DNA of 64,000 nucleotides from positions 33,781,093 to 33,845,092 of the forward strand of contig OZ022238.1 in NCBI GenBank assembly GCA_963978895.1, in the 5' to 3' direction. Shown piece by piece: positions 1 through 12,100 of the stretch. The position numbers and the translations under genes were made by a program. Source of the stretch: Erpobdella octoculata. Its lineage: Eukaryota; Annelida; Clitellata; Hirudinida; Erpobdellidae. Positions within the stretch are counted from its first letter, which is position 1. Each line of letters begins with the position of its first letter. The notes below the pieces were generated by a model. It ran no database searches and had not been told where the DNA came from. It saw only the letters and a list, made by a program, of their open reading frames with translations.

Positions 1-198
1 ATGTGTGTGCCACCTGTAGTGTGCACGACAGTGCCGTAGCCCGTATCGTCTGCAGCTGGAATTCGAAACTTTCTCAGCTTCTTTCTTGCTATTGCTGCTA
101 ACCCCATTCGCCATCGCCTATAAATAAACACACTGGGTTTTTTTTTCACTTTCTCAATTCTTGCATTGAGGCACTTTCTCGTGTTTGTCATCATTATC

Positions 199-345
199 AT
201 GCCGCGTCACCGGGGTCAAATCTGGGAGTACTTTGAGGAAGAGACGGTCACGCAGAAAGTCAATGACAAGGATGTAGAAGTAAATCTTGCCAGATGCAAA
301 GACTGCGGGAAACAGTATCATTTTAATTTAATCTTAGTAATCTAG
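199..345 (+). pseudogene. BED-type zinc finger fragment (hAT transposase N-terminus)
   Basis: The ATG at 199 opens a frame of about 48 codons that begins MPRHRGQIWEYF and ends in the half-finger CKDCGKQY before a stop near 345. An aromatic WEYF followed by a CxxC pair is how BED fingers of hAT transposases begin; the distal His/Cys pair is missing. A TATA-like ATAAATA lies about 75 bases upstream (near 120). The reading is that this is the first exon or a truncated 5' piece of a hAT transposase. No transposase core follows on the same strand nearby. Confidence 0.45.
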
Positions 346-2080
346 TAATCTCAGTAATCTGCAATCTATTTCTATCTCCATTGGTTTTTCCACTTTCACT
401 ATTGAATTGCCTAAAAATGTCGTTCTTTTGGTGTGCTAGAACGTTTTCTACTTTTCAATTACTTGAAAAAATAATTTTAATTTTTTTTTCATCGGCAAGT
501 AAAATCATTTAATTAAATTGATAAACTACCGCATAATGCGTACTAAATAAAGTAAATAAATACTTACTATCGGCAGTAGCGTTTTATTTAGAATATAAAT
601 TTAGAAAAATAGATGTACCGAAACTAAACAAATGAAACTTATTTCAAGTTGTAAAAAAAATTAAATTTGGTAAATTTTTATAAATTTTTAATATTTATAT
701 ATTTATCAGTCGAGATCCCGATATCGTATCGTTATTGTTCGAGGCGTATCGTATCGTTTAATTCGAGGCAAATTTCAGAAATCGTATCGTATCGTTCCAA
801 AAAAATAACGGGACGCAGAAGCTTACTATCTACATCGCAGTTGTGATTGGTAAGGTACGCTGAGGTTATGAATGAAATGAATAAAAAATAAATAAAATTA
901 GTTTCTAACAAAATTTTATTTAAAAAAAATTATCAGTTATAATAAATAACATTAAATTTTAAAATTTAACGCTTGGTAACTGAACGGTTTGCATAAAGTA
1001 ATAAAGTTAGAAACTATTAAATTAAGTTTAGTTTCTTTGAATAAAGAAAATTTTAAATAAAACACCTCAATAAATGTAACACAAAATAAATTAATCGAGG
1101 CAACGTCGAAATTTGAATATTTGTAAGTGAACATCGTCTCGTTTTGTCAGTGCTTCTGGCCATATTTTCAGCTATGACGAGAGATCGAGTGATAGGAAAA
1201 CCAGGAGGTAATCCCGCTTGTCACTTTATCTAGGTCTTCGTTAGTTATTATTAAACCAGTAACACCATATGTTCTTTATTTGTTCATTTTCAATAATTAA
1301 CACGCTACATGAATCTGACCAGCTTAATTCTCTTTAGAACTCGAATTTTTTTACATGTTTCCTTAAAATTCAATTATTTTTATATTTCAATTACAAATAA
1401 ATTATTTAATTAATTTAAATCAAATTATATTTTATTTTCCCTATTTAAATAAGTTATTTATACTAATTATCATAATGTTTAAACTAGTGGTTACTTTTCA
1501 TCGTGTTTATATAGCCGAGAATGTATTAATCCGCCACATCGGGTCGCTTATGGGAAAGATTACCAAAAAGAAAATAAAAATTAAACACATTTCGAATAGA
1601 AATAGACAATTTAGGAAGAAAAATAAAAAATTAAATTATGGAAGTAAAAAATTGAAAAAAAATTTTGCGACTCAGCTCCAGCTCCCTATAAAAATGAGAA
1701 AAACTTTTGACTGAAAAATTGTCTAAAAAAAAAGAAAGCACAATTTATGATAAACAGTGCCTTCTGATTGGTTAATTAAAATTTATTTTTTGTTTTAGTT
1801 AATTTTATGTAATTAATTTTATTTAATTAATTTTATTTAATTAATTTTATTTAATTTTATTTAATTAATTTTATTTAATAATTTTTTATTTAATTTTATT
1901 TAATTTTTCCCTAGTTAAAGATGTTTTTAGTAAGTTTTTCTGTAAAAAAAAACTTTTTTTGTAATATGTTCTGATAATGTTCTAAGCTTATTCTATTAAA
2001 CAGTTTTTTAAACTGTGTTTTTATAAAAATCTGTTCGGGACGCTCTACTAGAACTTTACCCTTAGATTTCATAGACTTTT
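346..2080. other. AT-rich stretch with no supported gene
   Basis: Mostly A/T-rich DNA. Near 715-805 there are several copies of a CGTATCGT-type short repeat, which look like a degenerate transposon end. A simple (TTTAATTAAT)-like repeat lies around 1800-1900. Short open frames here have compositional bias only and match nothing I recognise. Confidence 0.5.
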
Positions 2081-2359
2081 GTTATATATAAAGGTGATCA
2101 TTTACGAGACAGAAGTTAGCAGCGCTGCCTATCCCCAACACAAGGCAGAAGTTAGCAGAGCTGCTGAATCCCCAACTAGCTTGCAAAAAAAAGTTTGTGG
2201 ATTGGGTTTGTGTCATAGATCGTTAGAAAGCTATTTAGAAATGAAATATAATGGTCGAAAAATAAATTTATTATTCTAAAAAATAAAAAAGTTAGAGGCA
2301 AAAAACCGTCACTGTCTCTATGTAAATGTATGAAGAGGAATTTTCACTCACATTTGGGG

Positions 2360-2667
2360 CTCTATAGATTATAATTTTCGATTGCATTGGGTTTGTAACT
2401 TAATGCATTAGAAAGACAAATACATTGGCTAAACATAGAAACAAAGTTTTTGAAAAACTCCAAGAATTAAAAAAGTTATGAAGCAAAATGTAAATCAAGG
2501 TATGTTTGCCGTATAATAGAATCTAAGGTTTTCTCCATACATTTAGATATGGAAAACATACCCTTCTCTACATTTTGCTTTATAAATTTTTTTATTCTTG
2601 GTCTATTTCCAAAATATTAGTTTCTATATTTAGCTAATATATTTGACCTGCAAGTTTCAGTTATACG

Positions 2668-2670
<3 letters not shown>
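2360..2670. repeat. Imperfect palindromic (foldback) repeat
   Basis: The left part (TTGGCTAAACATAGAAAC, then AAGAATTAAAAAAGTTATGA and GCAAAATGTA) is repeated as its imperfect reverse complement to the right (TACATTTTGCTTTATAAATT and TTTCTATATTTAGCTAATAT), with the centre near 2535. Each arm is about 110 bases or more. A diverged direct copy of the left flank occurs near 2195-2280. The structure fits an old non-autonomous DNA transposon; no target duplication was found. Confidence 0.55.
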
Positions 2671-2723
<53 letters not shown>

Positions 2724-2757
2724 TGTATGTATATATATGTATATATATATATATATT
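2671..2757. repeat. (TA)n microsatellite
   Basis: Almost pure TA dinucleotide with a few TG interruptions. It directly abuts the left end of the DNA transposon that follows. Confidence 0.95.
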
Positions 2758-2775
2758 AGGGTGGAGTGAAAAGTA

Positions 2776-2946
2776 ACTCTGCCTCGCTAATTGCAAGCCA
2801 GTCCCAAGCCTGGAGAAAGGAGAAGGGAAAAGTAAAAAAGATCAAATTCTGATCCACGACAGGAAGTACTTAATTGCTTCCTACATACAGCCATTAGAGT
2901 CTTAAAACACCTGGTGTAAAGGACTATAAACTATTATAAAAAAAAA
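2776..2946 (+). mobile_element. SINE-1 copy with 12-bp target duplication
   Basis: A full-length SINE-1 copy runs from ACTCTGCCTCGC through AGTCCCAAGCCTGG and the tail GTCTTAAAACACCTGGTGTA to a short A-run. It is bracketed by a perfect direct repeat GAGTGAAAAGTA (2764-2775 and 2947-2958). The duplication proves insertion into the TIR of the surrounding DNA transposon and sets the true ends of the SINE. Confidence 0.85.
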
Positions 2947-3413
2947 GAGTGAAAAGTATGGATGAAAATTTTTTTTTTCAATCCAATACCCCTCAAAAGT
3001 TATCTTATCAAGTCCAGATTAATATTTGGAAATTTTAAATTTTTTGGTTAATGTCTTCTGCCCTCTACTGAGTTTTTTGTGAATGTGATATTTGTGAGAC
3101 AATTGCAAAAAAGTTCATTACTCCATATATTTAATACACTGAAATAAACAAAAAATGAGTCACCAATATAGTCCTGAATAACAAACTTCCAAAATAAAAA
3201 AGCTAAATTATTTAAACCAATATGCGGGGAAAAAAAACAAAGTTTCAGTCTATAAAAATTTACATAGAAGCAAAATCACGTTTACATTCAAATATTGGCA
3301 TGATTTTTCTAGATTCCAGTTTTGAATGAATCAATCCATCTCTAGATTCTTTTCCAACAGCTTTCACTGACAGTTTTTACAACTCTTTCTACCACTTGTA
3401 TAATTTGTTGGAG

Positions 3414-5422
3414 TTAATTTGAAGGAATATTTTTAGTTACACGTGGTTCGTATATCTTGCAAGACTGCCAATCAATCATTTCAAAATTATCCTTTGCGTT
3501 TAAATTCAGATTTGACAGTTTAAATAAGCGCACACCTTTTAGAAGGTTCTTATCAGATCGAGCTTTCAATATTTTTCTAATTCCCAATTCTCTAATTACA
3601 TCTCTTTCATCAGCTACTATTGACAAAAGTTAATTTTCAGGGTGTGCAAAAAACGCATTTCTTTGTATAACTGGATCGATAACTGACTTAAAATCCTCTG
3701 ACAAATAGCGTGAACTCTTCATTAGCAACCACAAATGTATGGCACCATATGTACAAAAGGGTTCATTTCTAATTTCAAACCAAATGGGTGCGTAAACCTT
3801 TAAAATAAATTCAGTTATTGTTGAAAGGGTGTAACAGAGATCTTTAGTAGCAACATACAATCGTAAAACCCTATTAGCAAGTCAGCCATCGAGACATCAC
3901 AAGTTTTCCAGGATTTCTGTTTATTAGGGCTTCATCACACGTGCCTGTAGCTATAGCTTTTGATCTGTGCTAAACTCTTTTAAAATAAAACCAGGTAACA
4001 GTTTTACTTTACATTCTATGGGTATGAAGTGTGCTCTTGGCATGGCCTCACAATTTTGCAATTTTGTTCCCACCGGACCTGAAAAGCTACGAGGTCCAGT
4101 TGTGCTGCCATCTAGATGTTCAAATAAGTGACGTAAAGGAAGCTCATTAGTATGCAATAAGTATATAAACCAATGCATTGGGCATTTGAAATAATTTTCA
4201 ATTAGTCCAATGATACCAACTTTATATCCAGTATTGACCATAGTTCCGTCACAACCTATTACTGACAATGAATTAGATGAAATATTTTTTTCTTCCAAAA
4301 ATTCTATTATTGTTTTTTTAACAGAAACGGCATTGTCATTGGTTGGAACAATATGACCTAAATATTTCAAATTCGGCCCTTCAATGAGCACTATGTGTTC
4401 TTCATTAACAGTCTTTCTGTAAAATTTGTTTCCTATTTGTTCCTGCACTACAATTTTATTTTTTCTACCATCAGAATATAATCCATTAATATACATGGCA
4501 TTTCCAAACAAATTTTTTACTAATTCTTTACGTAGCTTTCCTCTTTCCTTCGAAGCTTTGAACGATCTATAACTTCTGATTAATTATCTGAGGAGACAAT
4601 TCCAAAATCTTTCAGTACGCTTGTTGCAATGTGTGCTGCTGCTCTGTCTGACAAACTATATCTTTCTGCAGCTAGTGCAGTATTTTGTAAACGTCTTTTT
4701 TGTTGTGACAGTAAAACTTCATTTTGATCTTCCTCTTGTGTTATTTCCATACTTCTCTCCTCATCAATGTCATTTCTTTTTGTTTGAGCTCTTTTGCACG
4801 TTTCACTTCTGCTATTTCCACAATCATCAGCCAATATTTTTACTATCTTTGCCTCTTTCTCTTTGCTTTCAGCTTTCAGCAACAAAGATCTTGTTTTAAC
4901 TTTATCAATAGATCCAATTATCATTTTTCTTACTGTTCTCTGGTCGGTTAAAAATTGCATTTCTTCTAATGGAATTTTTCAATTTTTAGGACATCTACAA
5001 ATGCTTGAATTCAAACACTTACAACTAGCAACATCAAAAAGAGTACTGCTGCAGTTTTCTTTAAATTTTTAAATTCTCTGTTCATAAAAAGCAGTTTTCT
5101 TTTTTGAAGGGTATCTTATTAATTTCAGATAATTATCATGATGCTTTCGAACAAGTTGAATCATGCGATCTTTTGTAACCGTTGGAAGAGAATCTTGCCT
5201 CCAAATTTTATCTATTTCATCACCAAGAATATTTATAATTTCAGAAACCTTTGAATCTTGATTTGAGTGATTTTTTAAATCAATTCTTATACATTGATAT
5301 TCTTCTAAAATGTCTTGAACTGTTGACAAAACATTTTGTCTCATCCTCTTTGCTTTCCCAAAAATAGGACAATTGAGCATTTTACGAGTAACTATTGATT
5401 TATTATCATAATCATTAGCCAT
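3414..5422 (-). pseudogene. Broken transposase of the 2.8-5.7 kb element
   Basis: Minus-strand frames 5069-5422, 4580-4960, 3951-4511, 3630-3860 and 3414-3626 read as successive parts of one protein. In order: a helical N-terminus; a Cys-rich stretch (CKC..CRCPK) just upstream of MQFLTDQRTVRKM; a segment with YSLSDRAAAHIATSVL; and a core with VIGCDGTMVNTG, NELPLRHLFEHLDG and TGPRSFSGPVGTKL. I have an impression of this last motif set from uncharacterised transposase-like proteins of invertebrates but cannot name the superfamily. Stops and frameshifts between segments make it a pseudogene. Its strand and position inside the TIRs support a transposase role. Confidence 0.55.
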
Positions 5423-5660
5423 GTTAGTAAATCAAATAATGTTAAAAAAGTCAAAAATTTAAATATTTAATTATTTTTTAAGAAATATTAATTTATTTAA
5501 AAAAATATGAAGCACGGATAAGGTGGCGTAATGAAAATGGAGGTTGAGGGTGGAAGATGTAAACATAGAACAATAATATTTTTTTTGTATATTCATTAAT
5601 ACCATAGACAACTTTTGCAGAGTATTGCGAAAAAATTTTGAAAATATTTGTTTTACTCCA

Positions 5661-5668
<8 letters not shown>

Positions 5669-5744
<76 letters not shown>
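5669..5744. repeat. (TA)n microsatellite
   Basis: Pure TA dinucleotide directly after the right TIR of the preceding transposon. Confidence 0.95.
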
Positions 5745-5746
<2 letters not shown>

Positions 5747-5820
5747 AGGTTCTCTGGAATGGTTTTGTAGTTTATCTACATACATAATTTCCTATGTCTG
5801 TATGTATGTTAACAATTTGT

Positions 5821-5860
5821 CATAACGCGGCGGCCGCGGTGGTCAGCAATTTATAAAAAT
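5821..5860. repeat. GC-rich dispersed repeat, copy 1
   Basis: An unusually GC-rich segment begins CATAACGCGGCGGCCGC in AT-rich surroundings. Its near-exact reverse complement occurs at 18038-18061, with further weaker similarity on both sides, so it belongs to an interspersed repeat rather than a unique element. Confidence 0.6.
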
Positions 5861-5934
5861 TAGTGCGAGCAGGCGTGTAATAAAATAATAATTCAGCAGT
5901 GACGCAACTTCCAAAAAACGCAAAGTGAGGTCTT

Positions 5935-5935
<1 letters not shown>

Positions 5936-6005
<70 letters not shown>
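5936..6005. repeat. (TA)n microsatellite
   Basis: Pure TA tract about 170 bases upstream of the first identifiable PSMA1 exon. Confidence 0.95.
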
Positions 6006-6013
<8 letters not shown>

Positions 6014-6173
6014 AGCACTGCACAGGATGCGATTTAATTGATAGAGCATGCAATAAACTTAATTTTTATAGTTTTCTATTATAAATAAAATGATAAATAA
6101 TATTAATAATAAATATATTAAAAATAAGATTTATTTTTTCCAAGTTTTCATTTTTGTACTTTTTCATCTTCAG

Positions 6174-9100
6174 TTCCGAAATCAATACGACAACGATGTT
6201 ACAGTTTGGAGTCCTCAGGTTGTTTTTTTAGATGTTTCATTTATTGTTACATGATTCAGTGTCTAAAACAAGTTCTAATAAACTTTCACACAAGCGACAC
6301 CCTATTTTTATAATCGCAAAGTAATACAATATCAGCTATAAACACAATCAAAAGTAAATGCTAGTTAAATCACTTAGTATATGATTATAAATAATTTAGA
6401 AAAAAATTTTAAATTAAAATATATATCATAATATAATAAAAAAATTAAATATTAGCTAAGTTGATGACTTTACGTAAGCCGCTCTGAGTCACCGAGCATT
6501 GAGCGGAAAATTTATGCTGTGCCTGTCGTTAAGGTTTTTTCTAATTTTTTATTGAAATTGTTTTTTAATCCTTTATGTCATATCATTTGTATCCTCACCT
6601 CAGTGTACCTTGTCACTCACAACTGTGATGTAAGTGGTGCCTAGAAGGGTACCATTTATCGTTTTTAAATTTACAGTCAATGTTGTTTTCTTTGCTTAAA
6701 GGCGCGTTTTACATGCGCAAAGATTCTCGGGCCAATGCCAATGTCGCATGAAATTAGAAAAAATGCATGCATGACAATGATATCTTGGCAGCCATGAGGT
6801 TTGAATGTTGGTTGCCTTCCAACTTTCAATGTGCAAGTGAATAATGTATTCATGCGAGATATGATTGGTCATCATGGTCATGCATTCTGCTAGTCAAAAA
6901 TAAATTATTTTGATCTTTTATTTATTGAAAACATAAAAAATTATATGCAATTTTACTCTGTTATTAAAATTGTTTTATATATATATATGTATAAAGCTTG
7001 TGACGGTGATTGTGTCCGCACTCCTCCAAAACGGCCGAACCGATTTTCATGAAATTTGTTCTGTACGTTTGGGAGGTCTGAGGATAGGTACACGTAAAAT
7101 TTCATAAAAATCGGTTCAGCCGTTTTGGAGCAGTTTATATATAATATATAGGCCAAAATTAGACAGACTTATATATATATATATATATATATATATAAGT
7201 CTGTCTGATTTTGGCCTATATATTATATATAAACTGCTGTGTGTGTGTGTATATGCATTTCCCTTTATTCTACCTTAGCAAGGCCAAATTCATGTTGGAA
7301 ACATTAAATTCATGTGTTGTCATCCAGAATACAGCTTTCCTGAAAGTTTTAGAGCTCTAGGTGGTCGAAAAGTGGGAAAGCGACAGGGAGTGCGAGAGCA
7401 AGCGGGGAAGGTAGCAGGAGCGTGAGAGAAAAACGATAGAAAAACCTCTAAAAAGCCCGGGCAACGCCGGGTTCCCAGCTAGTATTTTTATAATAATTAA
7501 TATTAAAAATGTGACATGTGTGCTCTTTGACATTGTTCATAAAATAGTTTAACTAAAATCACTTTTTATAAAACAAATTTATTATAAGTTATTATCAAAA
7601 ATTATTTTAATAAATTTGTTGTGGGATAAATTAGTAAAAATGGCAAAACGCACTCACGCAAACAATATTGACAGAAAAAGCCTTAACAAAATGTGCATTC
7701 TAATTGTCTCGTGTAAACCCTTACTGTCGCAAAGATGCGGCTGCATTTTTATTTGGCGCCAGCGAATCTTTGCAAGTGTAAATGTGCCTTATTCTTTTCA
7801 AACTTTGTATGTGTTGTGTAAGCGTTTCCACATTTTCAGCAGAAAACAGGATAGTGCCACTTGTTAACCTTTACCCATATTTCAATTATTACTAAAGGGC
7901 ACAATTAACTAAGTTTTGGAATGCATTGGCATTGAGTTGGCATTCGAAACTCAGGAATGATAGTTTCGTTTAAATATAAGCTAAAAACTTTTTATTTCAA
8001 ATATACTTTTTGTGCCTGATTGATCATGTGCAATTTTTCATTCAAAGAGTGTTGCAGTTCTATAACTTTGAGTAATAATAATTAATGAAACCAACAGAGC
8101 TATTTAGTTTAAGAAATTATTAATACATTATTTGCTTTTCAGGGAAGAATACATCAAATAGAATATGCAATGGAGGCTGTGAAACAAGGATCAGCTACTG
8201 TTGGATTAAAGTCTGATGAATATGCTGTTCTTGTTGCATTGAAGGTTTGATAGTTTAACATTTAGATTCCTGACTTGATTAACATTTGCTTGACTGAGAG
8301 AGGTGGTTGTTATGGTGGTGAATACATTCCATGCTGTTTCTTCAGCAGTTCATTACAATCAATTACAATTTTTGATTGCTAAGTAAGGTAGATTAATGCA
8401 AGACAAGTGCCAGCTGAATTTTATTAAAAGTTTACAGATGCATATTTTAAGAGACCTTTTCACCGGACATGCATGGGTGTTTGCATTTTATTAATTTTCT
8501 TAAACTTTCTTTAGCTATATGATAAAGTAAAGTTATAAAATGTTGATGTTAATATATTTGTTTTTTAGCTTTTATTATTTTGAATTTAAACTATTTTTAT
8601 TCTTTTTGAAGTTAGTACATCCCTGCAGAAATTTCATTTTACAAAAAAATCAACACCAAAAATTCTTATTAATGAAATTTTGTAACCTATTTTTATGCAA
8701 AAAACAGATTTTCATTTGTTTTATAATAAAATAAACTCGGGTTGTAGATATATATTTATTTACTTGTGTTTTCTAATCGATTATGCAGAGAGCTCCATCA
8801 GAACTTTCAGCTCACCAAAAGAAAATTCTATCAATTGATAGTCATATTGGAATTTCAATTGCTGGATTGACTGCAGATGCAAGACTTTTAAGGTTTGGTC
8901 ATTGTATGGTTTACTGGTGGGATACGGTCAGTGCTAATAACAAGGCACGTGCTATGGCAATAAGTGGTGAAATTGTTATTGATATGGCAGAGTGTATTAT
9001 TATTAGCATATTAACCCTAACCCTCTACCATGTCAATAGCAATTTCGCCGCCTATTGCTATGGCTCGCGCCTTGTCAATAGAATTACTCGGTGTTGCCTG

Positions 9101-12100
9101 GGGTTTTTAAAGGTTTTTCTGTCGTTTCTCTCTTTCCTGTTTCCTCTGCTGCTTGCTCTCCCACTCTCTTTCCCAATCTTGTTTGCTCTTCCTATCTTTC
9201 TCCCGCTAGTTCTCCTGCTCCTTGTCTTTCTTACCCTCTCTCCTAACTTCTTTTTGCCCAAAAAACATCAAATAGATTTGCTAAAAGCTGCTTGAAACCT
9301 TCAAACTTTGTTACGTAAACTAAATTTGAATTTTGTTATGCAATAACCTTTGATGTTCTTACTTAGGCACTTTTGGCCTGGAATGTTTTGGGTCATACAA
9401 AAAATAAAAATACCCTATGACCTTCTACTCTTTTAGATTGTATGTAACTGTTGAAGACTCAACAGTTTAATACAGTTTTGTACATTTTATTAAGACCAAA
9501 TGGAGCAACAGTCAAAATTTAAAAAGTTTGTACTTGAGGCATGATTGCAATGATCATAGACTGCCTAATGAACAAGAGAGACTCTATTTATAGCCCAGAG
9601 TCACATGATCATACAACCCTCCATAATAATCGAGCACGCTGAATTTGAATGAAAGTTATAACAATGCTATATCAAAGGGCTACGACCACACGACTCTCCA
9701 ACACCAACCGACCAACAAACTCAAATAAAACGGGCTTGCAACAATTCTCACGTCAGCAACTCCGTTCTGATTTGTCCAAACATTCAAAATAGGACTGCTG
9801 ATTGGCTTTCGCCATACACTACATTTAAGTTAAAACACCACTTATGCACACCCAAAATAAATTAGTCAAATTTATACAATTTTTCAGTAAAGGCAAACTG
9901 CATTCTAGCAATGCCCATGTTCAGCATACATAAACTAAACTGGGATAGAGTGTTTCAAACACAAGTGATGAAATTTTTGTTAATTTTTGATTGTCTTCAA
10001 TCCATTGTTTGTAAATTTTTAAATGACTGAATAATATGGTTTTTATTTTTGTTTCAGCAAGTACATGAGAACGGAGTGCTACAATTCCAGATATGCTCAT
10101 GATTCTCCTCTGCCCGTTTCTCGGCTTGTTGCCATGATTGGAAGCAGTATCCTTTAATAATTTGTTTTCAGCAATCGTCTCAAACTACTCTAGAATATTG
10201 GATAGTTAAATAGTATAAACATTGTGTAGAAAAAAGTTTTTAAGGCTCCTGAATACAGAGGGTTTGAATCAATTTTAAATACATAGCAATTAAGAAAGGC
10301 ATCTTTTAAAATATAATTTTTGTTAATTGTTGTAACTTGAAATACTTTCCTTAAATCAGTTTCTAAGAGTCACAAATACCAACACAAAAATATGGCAGGC
10401 GACCATTTGGAGTTGGTCTGTTGATTGCAGGATATGATGTGAGTGTATTATTTTCATTTGTATTTAACACTTTTTTGCTTAAAGTGCCACAGAGGTGCTA
10501 TAAAATAAATTCAGTAAAATAAGGATTACACAAAATAAATTAGTTCGACCCATAAAGTTTATTTTGCTATTAAACTAAAGAAAGATAGAATACATTGGCA
10601 GACTTTTTCTTATTTGTATAAATATATGTTTGATAAATAATTACAAATTTATGTTTATTATTTCGATTTAATGGATGAATCAAGTTAACATGCTTTTGTA
10701 CAATTTAAACAGGAGAAAGGCTGTCACATTTACCAAACGTGTCCTTCAGCCAATTTTTTTGAATGTAAAGCAATGGCAATTGGTGCAAGGTCTCAATCAG
10801 CTAGAACATACTTGGAACGTCATCTTGAGGAATTCAAAGAAGGTTAGTGAATGAATGTATTTATTCTGGAATATTTTTTAATTATTAAACTTTCTATGTT
10901 GCAGCTTCTCTGGAAGGACTCATAAAACATGGACTGAGGGCTTTAAGAGATACTTTACCTAATGAAGTGGAGCTGACAACCAAGGTATTCTATATTTGTC
11001 AACATCAAAAAACAATATAGATTGTATTTTAAGCACTTTGAAATATCAAATACTGCCACCATTATATAAAAAGTTTTTTTTTAAATTTATTTTTAATGAA
11101 ATGAAAATTTATCAAGTTTAACGATGTTTTAAAAATTATTGCCATATTGTGTAGTATTGACCCCTTACCCTGGTTTATGTACCTTATTATTCTCTATTGT
11201 GTTGTGGTCATTGTTTTTGTAATGTTTGCTTATTTGGAAATTGGTAAATTGGCAATAGTATTTGTGATAAAAGCTGTATGTCAGTTTACTTACTGATTTA
11301 AATATTCAAGTCAGGAGAGAATATTTCATGTTTTTATTATGTGATATAATTAATAATGTCCCAATGACATTTTATTGACAGAATTGTTCAGTGGGCATAG
11401 TTGGAAAAGACTGTCCATTTACTATTTATGATGATACAGAAGTTCAAAAACATGTTAGTTTTGGTTACTTATTTTATCTCAGTGAATACAACTCATAATT
11501 TTTTAATTCCATGCTTGTAAGTCATCATCATCATTTATTTTTGAAACGTCCCTATTCCACGCTATGCTAGGGTTGGACGTTTTTCCATATCAGGCCCCTC
11601 CACAAGTCACGATCCAGGGCAGACTGCCGCTTCAGGCCGAGCTCATCCATGTCTTTCTTCACACATTCCCACCAAGTCTTCCTACTTCTACCTTTACTTT
11701 TCACTCCTACAACATCCACATCTCTAATTGCCGAAACCCAATCATCTGCACTTTTGCGCTCCAAATGTCCAAACCACCTTAGTCTTCCACGTCTCACCAC
11801 ATCAGCCACACAAGGAACATTCAGAAGGCTATACAAATCCACACTACGTGCACGATCATTCAACGAAACACCACACATCCATCTAACCATCATACGCTCT
11901 GCCCTTTCTAAACTTCTTAGATTCTCCACCTTCATAGACCATGTTTCAGTGCCATAAACAAGGACACTTTGAACACATGCCCTATACACCTTTCCTTTCA
12001 CATGAAAGGATGCACCACGGGTGGTCAAGATAGGAGATAACTCTTTGAATTTAGCCCAGGCAGAACGCACTCTAGCTCTCACCGCCTCATCTACACCTCC

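Larger units (their letters stand above)
2758..5669 (-). mobile_element. DNA transposon of unassigned family, degenerate
   Basis: The left end reads TAGGGTGGAGTGAAAA and the right end is the diverged reverse complement (TTTTACTCCATTCTA), giving terminal inverted repeats of about 15 bases. Both ends sit in (TA)n tracts, so a TA or TA-rich target is likely but its exact duplication cannot be read. Broken transposase frames lie inside on the minus strand. A SINE-1 copy interrupts the left end about six bases in. Confidence 0.6.

Noticed and set aside
1475..1714. A Lys-rich 79-codon frame
   Set aside because: A-rich composition alone produces the Lys and Asn content; no conserved motif or context.
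5821..5843. Vector or linker contamination because of NotI and SacII sites
   Set aside because: The order does not match common polylinkers as I know them, and a diverged second copy with diverged flanks exists at 18 kb.
8783..9295. A 170-codon ORF as an independent gene
   Set aside because: Only its first 35 codons are real, being a PSMA1 exon; the rest is read-through into intron and Helitron-like sequence after the GT donor at 8893.
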